A stretch of 64,000 nucleotides of DNA from assembly GCA_015680685.1 (NCBI GenBank), contig MNCI01002192.1:523367-587366 (forward strand), given 5' to 3'. Below, one piece after another: positions 36,321 through 47,237 of this stretch. Made by a program: the position numbers and the translations under genes. Origin of the DNA: Gnetum montanum. Its lineage: Eukaryota > Streptophyta > Gnetopsida > Gnetales > Gnetaceae. The notes beneath the pieces were generated by a model, which was not told where the DNA came from, did no database searches, and worked only from the letters and a program-made list of their open reading frames with translations. Within the stretch, counting starts at the first letter, position 1. Each line of letters starts with the position of its first letter.

Positions 36321-36868
36321 TGATGAGTGACAAGGTATCCCTATGTGCAACCATATGAATATGAGCATACACATGCAATCCGGTCAAATTCCAAGGACTA
36401 GGTGCTTATGTGCCTTTACAGAACCTGGGCAGGTTAGTCAAATGTTGTCTTCCCAAGCTTACTCATATAGCGCAATTGTATGGTTAAGTAAACTTGAGGT
36501 ATATGATTTTTATATATTTTTAGGTTTTATGTCCTCGTGCTACAAAGGGAGAAGTGACTAATTAAGTAACTAATTTAATTTAACTAATTGACTATGCTCT
36601 AACTAGTCTTAACACCAGCATCCATTTCCACTTGTCGTCCACATCTTGAACCAGTGCAACACTATTGGGATTACCAAACGCTAATCATTACGAGGTTACT
36701 AAGTGTTCCATGCATGCTTGAAGTGGTCATACTAAGTGTGCTTACTTGGGAGAGTGACAAGGTGAGAGAGAGAAAACATTAATTAATCAAGGAAAGCATT
36801 AAATAACTGTAAATAACATTAAATAAGCAATTCTGAATACTACAAGGTGAGAGTTGACAAGGAAATAT
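36321..36868 (-). mobile_element. Inverted Athila LTR fragment inside E4 pol
   Basis: It starts TGATGAGTGACAAGGTATCCC, the inverted LTR end, and follows the EB LTR (51755-52461) in order up to GCATTAAATAACTGTAAATAACATTAAAT, but lacks the U3 portion. No matching target duplication (ACTAA precedes it) is found at its right end. The RT between motif A and RNase H is missing, so insertion was accompanied or followed by deletion. Confidence 0.65.
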
Positions 36869-36871
36869 GCT

Positions 36872-37335
36872 CCATTTGTCTAGACCATGGAATGTGAACA
36901 TGCATTCCAACAATTGAAAGACAAACTTGTAGAAACTCCAATCCTATAAGCACCTAACTGGTAGAAATTGTTTCATGTTATGATGGATGCATCAAATTAT
37001 GCCATGGGAGTTGTGCTTATGTAGATGGATGAAAAGAAACAACCATATTGCATCCACTGTGCTAGTTAAAAAATTATGGGTGCATAACTATAGAAAATGA
37101 ACTAATGGCAATTATGTTTGCTCTAGAGAAGTTTAGGCACTATGTGCGTGGATACAAAGTATTTGTGCACATAGACCATAGTACCATTTGCTTCTTGATG
37201 AATAAGTTAATGGTGAGCCCCTGTGTCATATGGTGGTTGGTCATCTTATAGGAATTTGACCTTATGATGGTAGATCGAAAAGACACTGAGAATGTGGTTG
37301 CTAATGACTTGTCTCAATTACGATGGGAAAACAAA
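36872..37335 (+). pseudogene. RNase H remnant of E4
   Basis: The region encodes APFVWTMECEHAFQQLKDKL, then FHVMMDASNYAMGVVL with the first catalytic Asp, then TIENELMAIMFALEKFRHYV with the Glu, FVHIDHSTICFL with the second Asp, and DRKDTENVVANDLSQL at the end. These are the ordered blocks of the Ty3/gypsy RNase H domain, which degrades the RNA template. Several stops interrupt the frame. Confidence 0.8.
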
Positions 37336-37429
37336 GAGGAGAATCCACTATATAATATCTTTCGTAATGAACTTCTCTTTGTTGGGGCTATAAATAAATA
37401 ATTTCCCAATAAGCTTAATTGGTATGATG

Positions 37430-38450
37430 GCATTCTCACCTACCTTCTCACCCAAGGGATGCCACAAGGGTTGGACCACTGGAAGAAACAACAATTTCTT
37501 CACCAGGTAAAATGCTTCATGGAGATCAATAGACACTTCTACAAGTTGTGTGTTGATGGCCTAGTTTGTTGTTGTGTCCTTGATGTTGATCAACTATGTG
37601 TCCTTCAAGATTCTCATGAAGGTTCTTGTGGGGGCCACTATGTTGGGAGATACATGACCATGAAAATCCTGATGGTAGGGTACCACTAACCAATAATTTT
37701 CAGCGATGCTCATCAATATGTCCACTCTTGTGAATGCTACTAACAAGATGGTGGAATGATTGCTTGAATGGAGGAACTTCATCAATGGATTCAACCACTA
37801 GAACCCTTTAACATCTGGGGTATTGATTTCATGGGTCCCATCATGCCTATGTCAAATGGAAAGGCATACATCATAGTCACTATTGCCTATTGTACAAAAT
37901 GAGTAGAAGTAGCAACTATCAATGATTGCACATCTTCTTCTGCCACTTGGTTTGTACAATGAAATGTTGTAAATAGATTAGGTGTACCATGTGNCACTTC
38001 CTATTCAAGCTGAGCTCTGTACACTTTTAATAGCTTATGACCTTGACCTTGACTTGAGTCAAGGTCAAGGTCATAAGCTCTGTACAAAAAGAAAGATTAA
38101 CGAATCTCAAATTGCTAGATGAAAATTGATTGGTGGCCCTGTCATCCAATGAGTTACACAAGACATACAACAAAAAGCACCATGACCTTAGAATCAGGAA
38201 AGTCAAATTTCAATGGGAGATAAAGTTCCCTACTAGAATCACATGCATGTACCTCAGCGAACTAAGTTCCAAATGTTGTGGGAAGGACCTTATATAATTT
38301 ATGAAACTTTTCCTTCTAGGACCATGATGATCTATAAACTTGAGATTCTAGACAAGAAACAACTGGTTAGTATACAACAAGTCAAACCTTTCCACAAGAA
38401 TAAGCTAGAAAATATAATAAATGCCTCATCAGATAGAAAAACACACTCAA
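37430..38450 (+). pseudogene. Integrase remnant of E4
   Basis: The N-terminal zinc domain is readable at about 37600-37745 (DSHEGSCGGHYVGRYMTMKI ... YVHSCECY). The catalytic core starts at about 37795 with PFNIWGIDFMGP, carrying the first Asp of the D,D-E triad, then GKAYIIVTIAY and RLGVPC. The core is then cut at the single N (37994) and by the palindrome at 38032-38079, so the second Asp and Glu are not found. The C-terminal domain follows at about 38215-38390 (FQMLWEGPYIIYETF, KLEILDKKQLVSIQ). It would insert element cDNA into chromosomes; this copy is broken. Confidence 0.75.
38032..38079. repeat. Perfect 23 bp palindrome with 2-base loop
   Basis: The arms AGCTTATGACCTTGACCTTG+ACT and their exact complement are separated by TG. 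It lies 38 bases after the single N at 37994 and interrupts the integrase reading. Confidence 0.85.
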
Positions 38451-38519
38451 TATTTTGGATCTCCTCCTTTCAACTTAGTTGTAGGGGAGATGGCCATCCA
38501 TGCTAGCTATATAAGTGGC

Positions 38520-38700
38520 TCCTCAATTTTTTACCCTTTTTGTTTTACACATTCTTTATTTTACATCTTCTTATTTTCATGTCATTAATCTTTTCTAATT
38601 TTTTTTAGAACATCATTAGTACATTTACTATTTCTTGAATATTTTACACTTTCTTTTATACTTTCTTTTATTTTGGTGTGATTTTCTAACTTTTTGTTAA
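38520..38700 (+). repeat. T-rich low-complexity tract after integrase of E4
   Basis: Repeats of TTTTTTACC, TTTTACACATTCTTT and TTTCTTTTATAC. It is positionally equivalent to 11335-11535 in E1. Confidence 0.6.
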
Positions 38701-40413
38701 TAAGTGGCAAACACAGTGGTAATTTGTTGCTTGATGGTGGTATATACTATTTTTTTATTTAATTGTTGGTGTTTGGATTCTAGCTTTGAATTTTGTTATA
38801 AATAATAAGGACATGGTTTCTTTTTATGTAATAGAAAGTGATTCCACAACATCCATCCATCCACAAACTCTATGGTTTTTCTTGTTCTCAAAATATGCAA
38901 CCCCTTTTTCATTAACAAAACTATAACAAATTTATGACCTTGGTAGTTTTTAGAATTGAAAATGATTCAAAGGTTTGAATAGGGTGTGAATTCAAGGGGA
39001 TTTAGTATTATTTGTGCTTTTCTTCTTACTTAGGTGCATGTTTGTGTTCATGGATTTCTTACCATTCTGTGTTGACCAATAAAAGGAAGTTAATAAGTCT
39101 TTGCATGGTGTGGTCCTCATAAAAAAAAGAAAAAATAAGAAACAAAAGATGATGAGAATTCAAAGCACACTTCTTCGACAAAATAAATGGGCTATAAGCA
39201 CTGGTTATGGGACTAGAAATACATGTTAACCATGCCTAAAGGTCCCCTCCAACTAAGGCCCTTCCGCACTTCCTACGTCTCTTTTTTTCTCTAATAAGAA
39301 ATAATGGTTGTTCTGTGGAAGCACTCTTGTGTCTCAGGGGGATGGACTGGTCTTAGAATGGTAATGTGATGTTACTAAACATGGTTGGTTTTGGTCTAGA
39401 CTAAGGATGGATCTCATCAGGTCATTTAACCATAAAATTCACATGGGACTTCATGTGACCTTAATCAGAAACTCCATTCCACACACTCTCTTATCCATCT
39501 ATGCTTTTCATGTCTCACCTCACTGCTAGTTTCATGTTCTTGTTCAATGTCTTAGTTTGATGTGTTAAAATTCTTAGGTAGTTTCTCCCAAGTTTTTGTA
39601 CTTAACCTTCTGTAACAATTAATCATCCATAGGGCCCATGGACTCCTTGGTTTGAAGTTATGCAAGGGTAATAAAAGGCCTAAGCTTGGCTTGGGAAGGA
39701 TCCACTTGCATATCTTTTGGTTGGATTAGTTATGTTCTTTATCCTTAGACACTCTTACAATCAAATCTTTTTGTTTACCTCATCAATGACATCCAATTGT
39801 GCGCATATTCACAACATTTTTTAGTGAAAACTTTTATAGTTACTATTGTGAATTCTTAAACACTCTTCAAGAATTTTCCTCACATTTGAAATTTTTTCAA
39901 ATTTAATGGACCACTTATTCATGATACCCTATTTATTAGTATTCCCACTAACACTACTAACGAAACTAATCCACCCTAATCACAACCTAGCCAAGTGTAA
40001 CTATCGACGAGACAAGGTACTTCAAAGCTATATGTTACACATTGCACATTAATCCATAATTTTGTTGTGATTGTAGTGGGAGGCATGAAAAGAATGCACA
40101 AACTAGAAGTCGAATTGTCCTCACAAAGAAAGTAGCAGCAGTAGCACCATGTGATGAGGATTCTTCATGATCATTGAATCTTCTTCCTTGCTTTTCAGCT
40201 ACTAGAAAAGTGGATGTTTGTTTTGTCCATGGTGTTCTCTTATCATGAACACCCAATTTTGTAAAAGATTGTAATTCATACACTCAGGCACTTAAGAGTC
40301 TATTTGTTCCATCTGAGTTAGTTTGTTTGTTAGTTAATAATCTCATACCTTCCTAATATTTTGTAAGGAACTTGTTCCTCCTCTTCTTCACTTGAGGACA
40401 AGTTTTCATTTAG
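38701..40413 (+). other. Non-coding 3' region of E4
   Basis: No third ORF is found here, unlike E1. It contains the hairpin block at 39657-39714 and, just before the PPT, ACTTGAGGACAAGTTTTCATT, whose CTTG-AGGA-CAAG core is the conserved pre-PPT block of Athila-type elements. Confidence 0.6.
39657..39714 (+). other. Conserved hairpin block of E4
   Basis: GTTATGCAAG pairs with CTTGCATATC around a loop containing TTGGGAAGGATCCA. Against E1, TATACAAG/CTTGTATA has become TATGCAAG/CTTGCATA, a paired change. Confidence 0.6.
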
Positions 40414-40424
40414 TCATGGGGGTA
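40414..40424 (+). promoter_or_regulatory. Polypurine tract of E4
   Basis: TCATGGGGGTA directly precedes the LTR start TGATGAATTATG. Confidence 0.8.
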
Positions 40425-41246
40425 TGATGAATTATGTTTTGACAGACCCTAATATCAAATATTAAATATTAGATCCCAAGACACGATGTCAAATATCTGA
40501 TATCGCGGGGCATATGCTGACCTATAAATACAATGCTTGGGCTCATAATTTTCATATAGTTTTTGTCATATCATAGGAAAGCTCTTGTAGTTTATTTTCT
40601 CCAAAGTTAGAATATTTTTTGAGTGCCTGCAGCAAGAGTTTAAGTGTGTACAGATCTTTGATCAAACACTGATGTACTTGAGCACAACAGTGTGATAGGA
40701 ATAAAAACAAATCCTTTTGATAATCCTTGTAGCACGGATAATAGATTGATGTCTCCTTTATTGCATTTGATATTCATGCACTTTACTTAATGCATTTTCA
40801 TTAAGCAATTAATTTCTAGTTGTTAATGAACACAAGCATGAAGACTTTAAGCATATGGGTAGCTCTTGATAACCTAGAAACACTTAACATTTGGTAACCC
40901 GTAGTGCTACATGTGTTCAGGTTATGTCTGGAGTGTGGAAACGGGTACTTGTGTTAGGCTAGCTAAGCAATATATGAATTAGATCTTAAATTACTCTACC
41001 TTTCATTTTGGCTCTAGGTGATTAAACTTATAAAATATAAAACGATAAAAATCACATACCTAATTGCCCTTAAGCATATACTTGTATCTCATAAGTGGAA
41101 CTAAGAAGACAACGATCATTTGAATTAGATTTCACTTCCTTGAAATAAGTGTACTTAAGAACTTAAGCTCTACAAGGTTCAATTGGATTGCATGTGAAGG
41201 CTTGTAATTCGTATGGTTGGGTGTAGGGATATCTCATTGCTCATCA
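40425..41246 (+). repeat. 3' LTR of E4 (822 bp)
   Basis: It is collinear with the 5' LTR: start TGATGAATTATGTTTTGAC, GATATC array at about 40450-40510, TATA box CCTATAAATA at about 40519, end GGGATATCTCATTGCTCATCA. Confidence 0.85.
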
Positions 41247-42545
41247 CTACTATAGTGGCTCCTTCTCTTGATTCAAGTGTAATTTGAAATGATGCAGTAT
41301 TGCTTAAAATTTTTTATGCCTCATATTTCTCTACTGATTACAAAGATACTTGTCCACTAGTTAAACCCAATGAAACTAAAAGTTGGTTTGGATTCTCCAT
41401 AACTTTGAACATGCTTGACACTTCTCTCATTTCCCAAATTATAGTTTTAAATATTTACTGCAAATGCCTCATAGTAGATCTATAATTTCTTTGCTCTACT
41501 TCTAGTAGTATAGAACTAGGTTTTACCTATTTTTCTCCTATGGTTGGTATATTTCCTACTAGTGTTGATGTTGTTGCTACTTCTATGCTTGATGATTTTT
41601 TAACTTGGTCCTTCTTTGCTAGTACTAACTTAGAGATTTCAGCATATGATGCATTTGGGTCCTCCCTTGGTTTATCATTGGTATATACTAAAATACCAAC
41701 TTATATACATAGATTTTCAATAAAATAAGAGAATGGAAGTATAGGCTTTCATAATTTATTCTATTAAAATCTTCTATGTATTTCCAAGAAGAGTAAATGA
41801 GCCATGTTTACTTGAAATTTTTCCATTAGAATAGCACTTCCTCTCGTATCATACATGGATATCTTATTCAACCTTTTTATTGGAAATGCATGATAAATAC
41901 CAATTTTAAAATAGATATTCTTGATAGTGGAAATTTCATTGTACTTCTTATCTTTAATTTCATGAGCTCTTTCCAACCAAAGCTTTCTTATGTTTGTGTC
42001 TAATTGGTAGAAGTCTAGGTTGTTGTGATACCAACATTTGGAAAATTTAATACTTTGGTAATAGCTACCACTAAATATTACATTGTAACTTCTTCAATAT
42101 TCATTATAGCATCATCTTATTTATTTTGCTGGAATTATTAGTCTTCTCCTAGACATTAGTTATCATTTTTTGAAAGTGTTAGGCAAAATGGTGATGCTTG
42201 AAGCTATTCCCTTACTTCTACTAGGGAAAACTCTAAAAATTATTAAAAATTTAGTTTCATAATGATTATAAATATTATAGATTTTTCACTAATGGTTTTG
42301 ACATGGTCCTTTAAGAGGGGAAGTTATCTTTTAGGTTTAGGAGCTGGCAATGGTACTAAAGTTTCTACCTATTTAGAGTGACTTGTTGGAGGTGTCAATT
42401 GTTGAATAGAGAAGCATTACTCTTCTTGCTCCTTTTCTTGCTATCAATTTCCTTCTCTGCCTATGACTCTTTGTCCTTTGATTCTCTTTTCATGTTGCTA
42501 TGATGAGCCTTTATCTTTAGGGTTTCTTTTTGAAGCCATTTGTAA
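41247..42545 (-). pseudogene. Third ORF of E5, N-terminal and central part
   Basis: The minus-strand ATG at about 42540 gives MASKRNPKDKGS, matching the MVPKR start of E1. 41976-41764 is open and reads YFKIGIYHAFPIKRLNKIS, then DTRGSAILMEKF and EIHRRF, matching 13963-14105 of E1 closely. The rest, to 41247, is frameshifted. The frame continues after E4 at 32048. I do not recognise the protein; conservation of this block in several elements suggests it was a real product. Confidence 0.55.
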
Positions 42546-42686
42546 TCATTCACAAAGTTATACTTATGGATCAAGAACTTAGAAAGGGGTGTTGAATAAG
42601 TTTCTTAATAAAAAGCTTTAGCTAGTAAAACACACATATATTTTACATTGTTTTCTAACTTGGGTACATCCACACTCAGAGGGCAG

Positions 42687-43965
42687 TGTGGAACCTTTAG
42701 TGTGTTTTGGTGTGTGTCAAAATGTTAAGTTAAATGGAGTCAAAGGTTGTTTGCATGGTTGTATAGTTATTGTGTTTGTAGAACTATGTACATGGGTAAC
42801 CAAGATGAGCTAAAGCCTACATAGAGAATAAGGAATAATTTTTTTAGAACTCATAGGAGAAGGTCATCCACATGGTCTTCAAATAAACATCCAGAGAATG
42901 TGGACAAGGACTAGATACTGTACATGCAAAGTTATCATCATTAAAGCATGTGGAAGATCAAGGTTGTTGACAAGGAATGATGAATTTAAAGGATGAAGAA
43001 AGTGAACAAAGATGTCTTCAAGAAACAAAAGATGACGTGGTAGAATTCAAGGCTTCATAGGAAAATATGTGTTAGAGAAATAAAAAACATATTTCTTTAG
43101 GCAAAGATGTCTTCATCACAGAAAGACATCTTTATAGAATGTAGACCAAGTTTAGAAAGATGTCTTCCATTTGAAAAAGACACATTCCAAGAATGGGGAC
43201 TTCATAAAGATGTCTTTTACGAAACAAAGACATCTTCCTAGAATTGAAGGAAAATTTAGAGAGATGTCTCAAGCATGAAGAAGATGTCTCCCATCATCAT
43301 TAATGATCATTGGCTAGCCATTGCATAAGTTCCAAGATGGATTTAGAAACACAACAACTATAAGAACACTTGATGTGCATTGGAAAATGTGTAGGCTTAT
43401 TTGTAATCATTGTACAATCATTTTGTAATCATTTGTATTCTTTTTTGCTCCTCATTATATTATAATTTTGGCATTGTAAAGTGTGTTGCACCTAAATGTA
43501 CAAGGATCAAAAAATTGAGTTACATTTATCCCTTGTAATTGTTATTCCTTATTGCCTTGTGGGGTTGATGTGCTTCTTGTAAGAATACATCTTGCTTAAG
43601 CTTGTTGGAATCTTGTGGGATTGATTTGTTGGTGCTACGATACAACACTTCGGTGTGAAGCTTAAGATTGTAAAGGTTGTAGAAGCTTGAAAACCACATT
43701 TCCAAGCATGATTGGACCTTTTGGGGTTGAGTGATTGGTGCTATGGTACAACACTTTAGAGTGAGGCTTGAAGATTGTATAGGGTGTGGATTGTTCAACC
43801 ACATTTTAAGGGCAACAAAGTCTAGAGGTATGCTTGTGATCTACCCTCTAAGTGTAGACTATCCAAGTTGAGGAACCACATTAAATTCGATGTGTATGAT
43901 TTGTTTGTTTAAGTTTTAGGTTGGGAAACTTATTCATCCCCCCCTTATAAATGCAGTGATCCACA
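42687..43965 (+). repeat. 5' LTR of the copia-like element (left end truncated)
   Basis: It begins TGTGGAACCTTTAG and ends ATCCACA before the PBS. The stretch at about 43010-43310 holds eight copies of AGATGTCT or its inverse AGACATCT. Confidence 0.75.
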
Positions 43966-43967
43966 AG

Positions 43968-43983
43968 TGGTCTTAGAGCTTGG
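43968..43983 (+). promoter_or_regulatory. Primer-binding site of the copia-like element
   Basis: TGGTCTTAGAGCTTGG fits the TGGTATCAGAGCTTGG pattern complementary to initiator tRNA-Met, with two changes. Confidence 0.7.
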
Positions 43984-44089
43984 TAATCATTTGTGTCATC
44001 ATCAACTTCAAGAGTGAACAATGGAGTGGACATCCTACAAAAAGCCATCCATTTCAATGGATTTAACTTCACTTACTGAAAAGCTAGGA

Positions 44090-44930
44090 TGCAAGAATTC
44101 TTTGTATCTATGGAGTTTGAAGTATGGGAGTTAATTTTGGAAGGTTATGCTTCACTTGTTAATGGCACCATTGACATCATCAAGCCTTGAAACAAATGGT
44201 CTAAAAAATAAAAGGATAAGTTCATGTTTGATTCAAAAGCAAGAAACTATTTATATTTTACTTTGAATAAATCTAAATTTAATAGGGTAGTATGATGTAA
44301 AATGGTTAATGAAATTTTTCAAACTGTAGAAGCTACTTAAAGGAACCTCTATTGTTAAGATATCATCATTATTAGTTTTACAAAGTAAATATAATAAACT
44401 CAACGTAAGAGAAGGTGAGAAAATCAAAGATTATTTTTCTAGAGCTAACAATCTTGTTGTAGCAATTAGAGGAATAGGAAATGATATGATCAAAAGCAAT
44501 GTAATTATCAAAATGATTAGAACTCTACAACCAGAGTTTAGATCAAAGGTCAAATCCATGGAGGAAATTAGAGATTTCTCAACTCTAAAATTTGAGAAAC
44601 TTCAAAGTGTTCTCATCATCTATGAAATGAATCTCATAAGTGAAGGAGATATTCAAGAAAGATTCATTGCGTTGAAGATTGCCTCCAAGGATAATGAGGT
44701 TAATGAGCATAATTAGGGTAATGAAGATGAGATTTCTCTTCTCTTAAGGAAACTATAAGGATTTCTTACAAGAAAGAACAAAGGGGCATCTTAGCAACAA
44801 CAAAGACCTAATTTCTTCAAAGGAAGACATAGCCGTAGAAATTTTTAAATTCTTCTAACTTAGACTTTTCTTATATAGAATGTTGGGTTTATGGAGGAAG
44901 AGGCCACATGACCTTGAAATGTCCTAGTGA
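44090..44930 (+). pseudogene. Copia-type gag remnant
   Basis: About 44090-44160 encodes MQEFFVSMEFEVWELILEGY, the start block of copia gag. The open stretch 44486-44716 carries VIIKMIRTLQPEFRSKVKSM and then EEIRDFSTLKFEKLQSVL, matching the conserved gag block KILRSLP..W..KVTAIEEA.DL..L....L. 44881-44922 encodes CWVYGGRGHMTLKC, a CX2CX4HX4C zinc knuckle with its second Cys replaced by Tyr. Two or more frameshifts and in-frame stops are present. The protein would form the particle and bind RNA. Confidence 0.7.
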
Positions 44931-45822
44931 TCCAAATGACAACAAGGTTTAGCCAAAGAATCGATCCAATGACGAGAAATAGAAAAAGACCAACTTCTAT
45001 ACAAGTTGGGATGATGGTGAACAAAGTAAAGAAGAAGCGTGCAATTCTTCCAGAGATTCACATCTCATTTGCGTGGTGTTTACAGATGAACCTTCCTCAC
45101 ATATGGTTGAATAAAATGGTAAGGGTAACAAGAGGTATAGTGAATTTAGAGAAGAAATTTTGCTTTTACATCATTTGGTTAGGAAGGTAAGGAAGTTAGT
45201 ACTCTCTAAGCTAGATGTTATTCATGCTGAAGTGAAAGAAGAAATCTCAGACATAAAATCTAAGATTCAACAACTAACCTCTTGTAACAAGGATTGTATT
45301 AAAATTTAGGAAGAGGAAAATGTTGAAAATCAATCAATGAATTCAAAGGAAGTAACACTTGGAATTTGAAGCTCAAGCTCAAGCATAGTAAGGTTTGAAA
45401 ATTTTGATCATGAGGATGATACTACATTTATATGTAAAAATTATGGTTGTAGGCAAACTCTTAATTATGATGACCAAAATAAGATTAAGGCTTGGTCTTG
45501 TCAAAAAGGGTTTGGTAAGGAAATTGAGTAGGTACCAATTAAAGAGAATGAAGAAAAGTAAAGTACTAAAATTACTGTAAGGGGTGCTCAAGGGTTCTAT
45601 CATAAAGGACATAAAAAAATAGAGACATCACATGCATAATCTAATGAAAGGAAACCTATGGATGAGGAAGTGCTTCATGATAGGGGACCTCATCTCAAAA
45701 TCCATTAATCTTCTCTCCTCATCGGCAGGTAAGATAAGTTAAGGTAAATTTTCATCTCTTTGATTGCTAGGTAATTAGAACATGATTTGGAAGTCCAAAA
45801 TTGGTTGTGTTTTTGTCTAGAT

Positions 45823-46112
45823 NNNNNNNNNNNNNNNNNNNNNNNNNNNNNNNNNNNNNNNNNNNNNNNNNNNNNNNNNNNNNNNNNNNNNNNNNNNNNN
45901 NNNNNNNNNNNNNNNNNNNNNNNNNNNNNNNNNNNNNNNNNNNNNNNNNNNNNNNNNNNNNNNNNNNNNNNNNNNNNNNNNNNNNNNNNNNNNNNNNNNN
46001 NNNNNNNNNNNNNNNNNNNNNNNNNNNNNNNNNNNNNNNNNNNNNNNNNNNNNNNNNNNNNNNNNNNNNNNNNNNNNNNNNNNNNNNNNNNNNNNNNNNN
46101 NNNNNNNNNNNN
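45823..46112. other. Assembly gap (290 N)
   Basis: Run of N in the internal region of the copia-like element, between gag and the PPT. Confidence 1.
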
Positions 46113-47220
46113 TGGTCATGACACATTGGTTTCTATTATGGGTTTATTGGTTCAAATGATAGTTTATTGAATCTTCAAAAATTGACTCTAACATAAGGTA
46201 GATTCTATTTTTTTCAGCCCTTTAAAAGTAATACTTAGAGAATGTCTTGAGATACTTAATGGACCACCTGTTTCTACATGCTTTATATTTGGTATTTTGT
46301 TTTTAAGTCTATTAACTAAATGTTTTCACTTGATAATATTAGTAAAGAAAGTCAAGAAGTACCATTTGAAAATTATAATGTCTTGTATCCTTTAAGGCAT
46401 ATGAATGTACACTTATTAGCATGATTCATGGTTGTGGTAGTTGCATTGCCTTGAACAAACAATGGAATATGCATGTTTCTCTCATAGCTTCCAAATTTCT
46501 AGTTAAGTATTGCGATGTAATTTTTAATGAGATAATTAGATAGGGTGTTTATTCCTACTTGATCTACATCTAACCTTAAATTTGAATGTTGATGCTTCTT
46601 TTTGGATTAGTTGTGGTTCCTTTGTTCTTAAATTGAAACGAGAAATTCTCAATTTCAATATTCAAGCATTTGTTGGAACAAGCAGTACCTATATCCTAAG
46701 GAAAAAAATTGATGTTCAAAGTAGATCCATGATCATCCTATTTCCATGGTTTTGATTGAAATATCCTTTGAATAGTTTCAAAAGTTTGGCATTGTTAGTT
46801 TCAATTTGAAAAGTTATATACTATTATTATAATATAATATTTTCCCAAAATTTTTCTAATGTTTTTGGAGGATAGAGACATTTGGAGAATGAAAGAATGG
46901 TGCAATGAAAACTACTAATAACTTATTGGTATCAGAAATAGATTGCCCAATGAAATGTGTTCTACTTATTGGTTTAGAGATAGGATACTTGATTGACATG
47001 GCTTACACTTCTAGGTTGACATATGAATATCACTTGAGAGGCTTAGATTAGTTCTTCATGGACCTTAGTGCTACTAAATTTTTGTTCTTGAATTCATTTT
47101 CTTGCTTTCTTGTATTTTTTGGGATTATGTCATGATGCTTGGTTCTATATATTATCCAAAATTATTGTTCTTTTATATCTTCTTTAACCAAGTTTGGATA
47201 CTTTCTCCTTTTTTCTACTG
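46113..47220 (+). other. Internal region of the copia-like element, no domain seen
   Basis: AT-rich with short frames. I could not read integrase, RT or RNase H blocks in any frame. Confidence 0.45.
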
Positions 47221-47237
47221 TTAAAAAAGGGGGAGAG

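Larger units (their letters stand above)
32049..41246 (+). mobile_element. E4: forward Athila-like element with pol, lacking the third ORF
   Basis: About 9.2 kb, with LTRs of 821 and 822 bp (32049-32869, 40425-41246). Its order is PBS, gag (ATG 33031), protease, RT N-terminus, RNase H, integrase, T-rich tract, hairpin block, PPT and 3' LTR. The order protease-RT-RH-integrase places it in Ty3/gypsy, and the PBS and pre-PPT block point to Athila. An inverted LTR fragment at 36321-36868 replaces the middle of RT. Flanking bases TCACT (32044-32048) and CTACT (41247-41251) do not match cleanly, although TCACT also occurs at 41244-41248, so the LTR end may be three bases earlier. It lies within the third ORF of E5. 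Confidence 0.85.

Noticed and set aside
45767-46170. Frames across the 290-N gap
   Set aside because: Artefacts of translating N.
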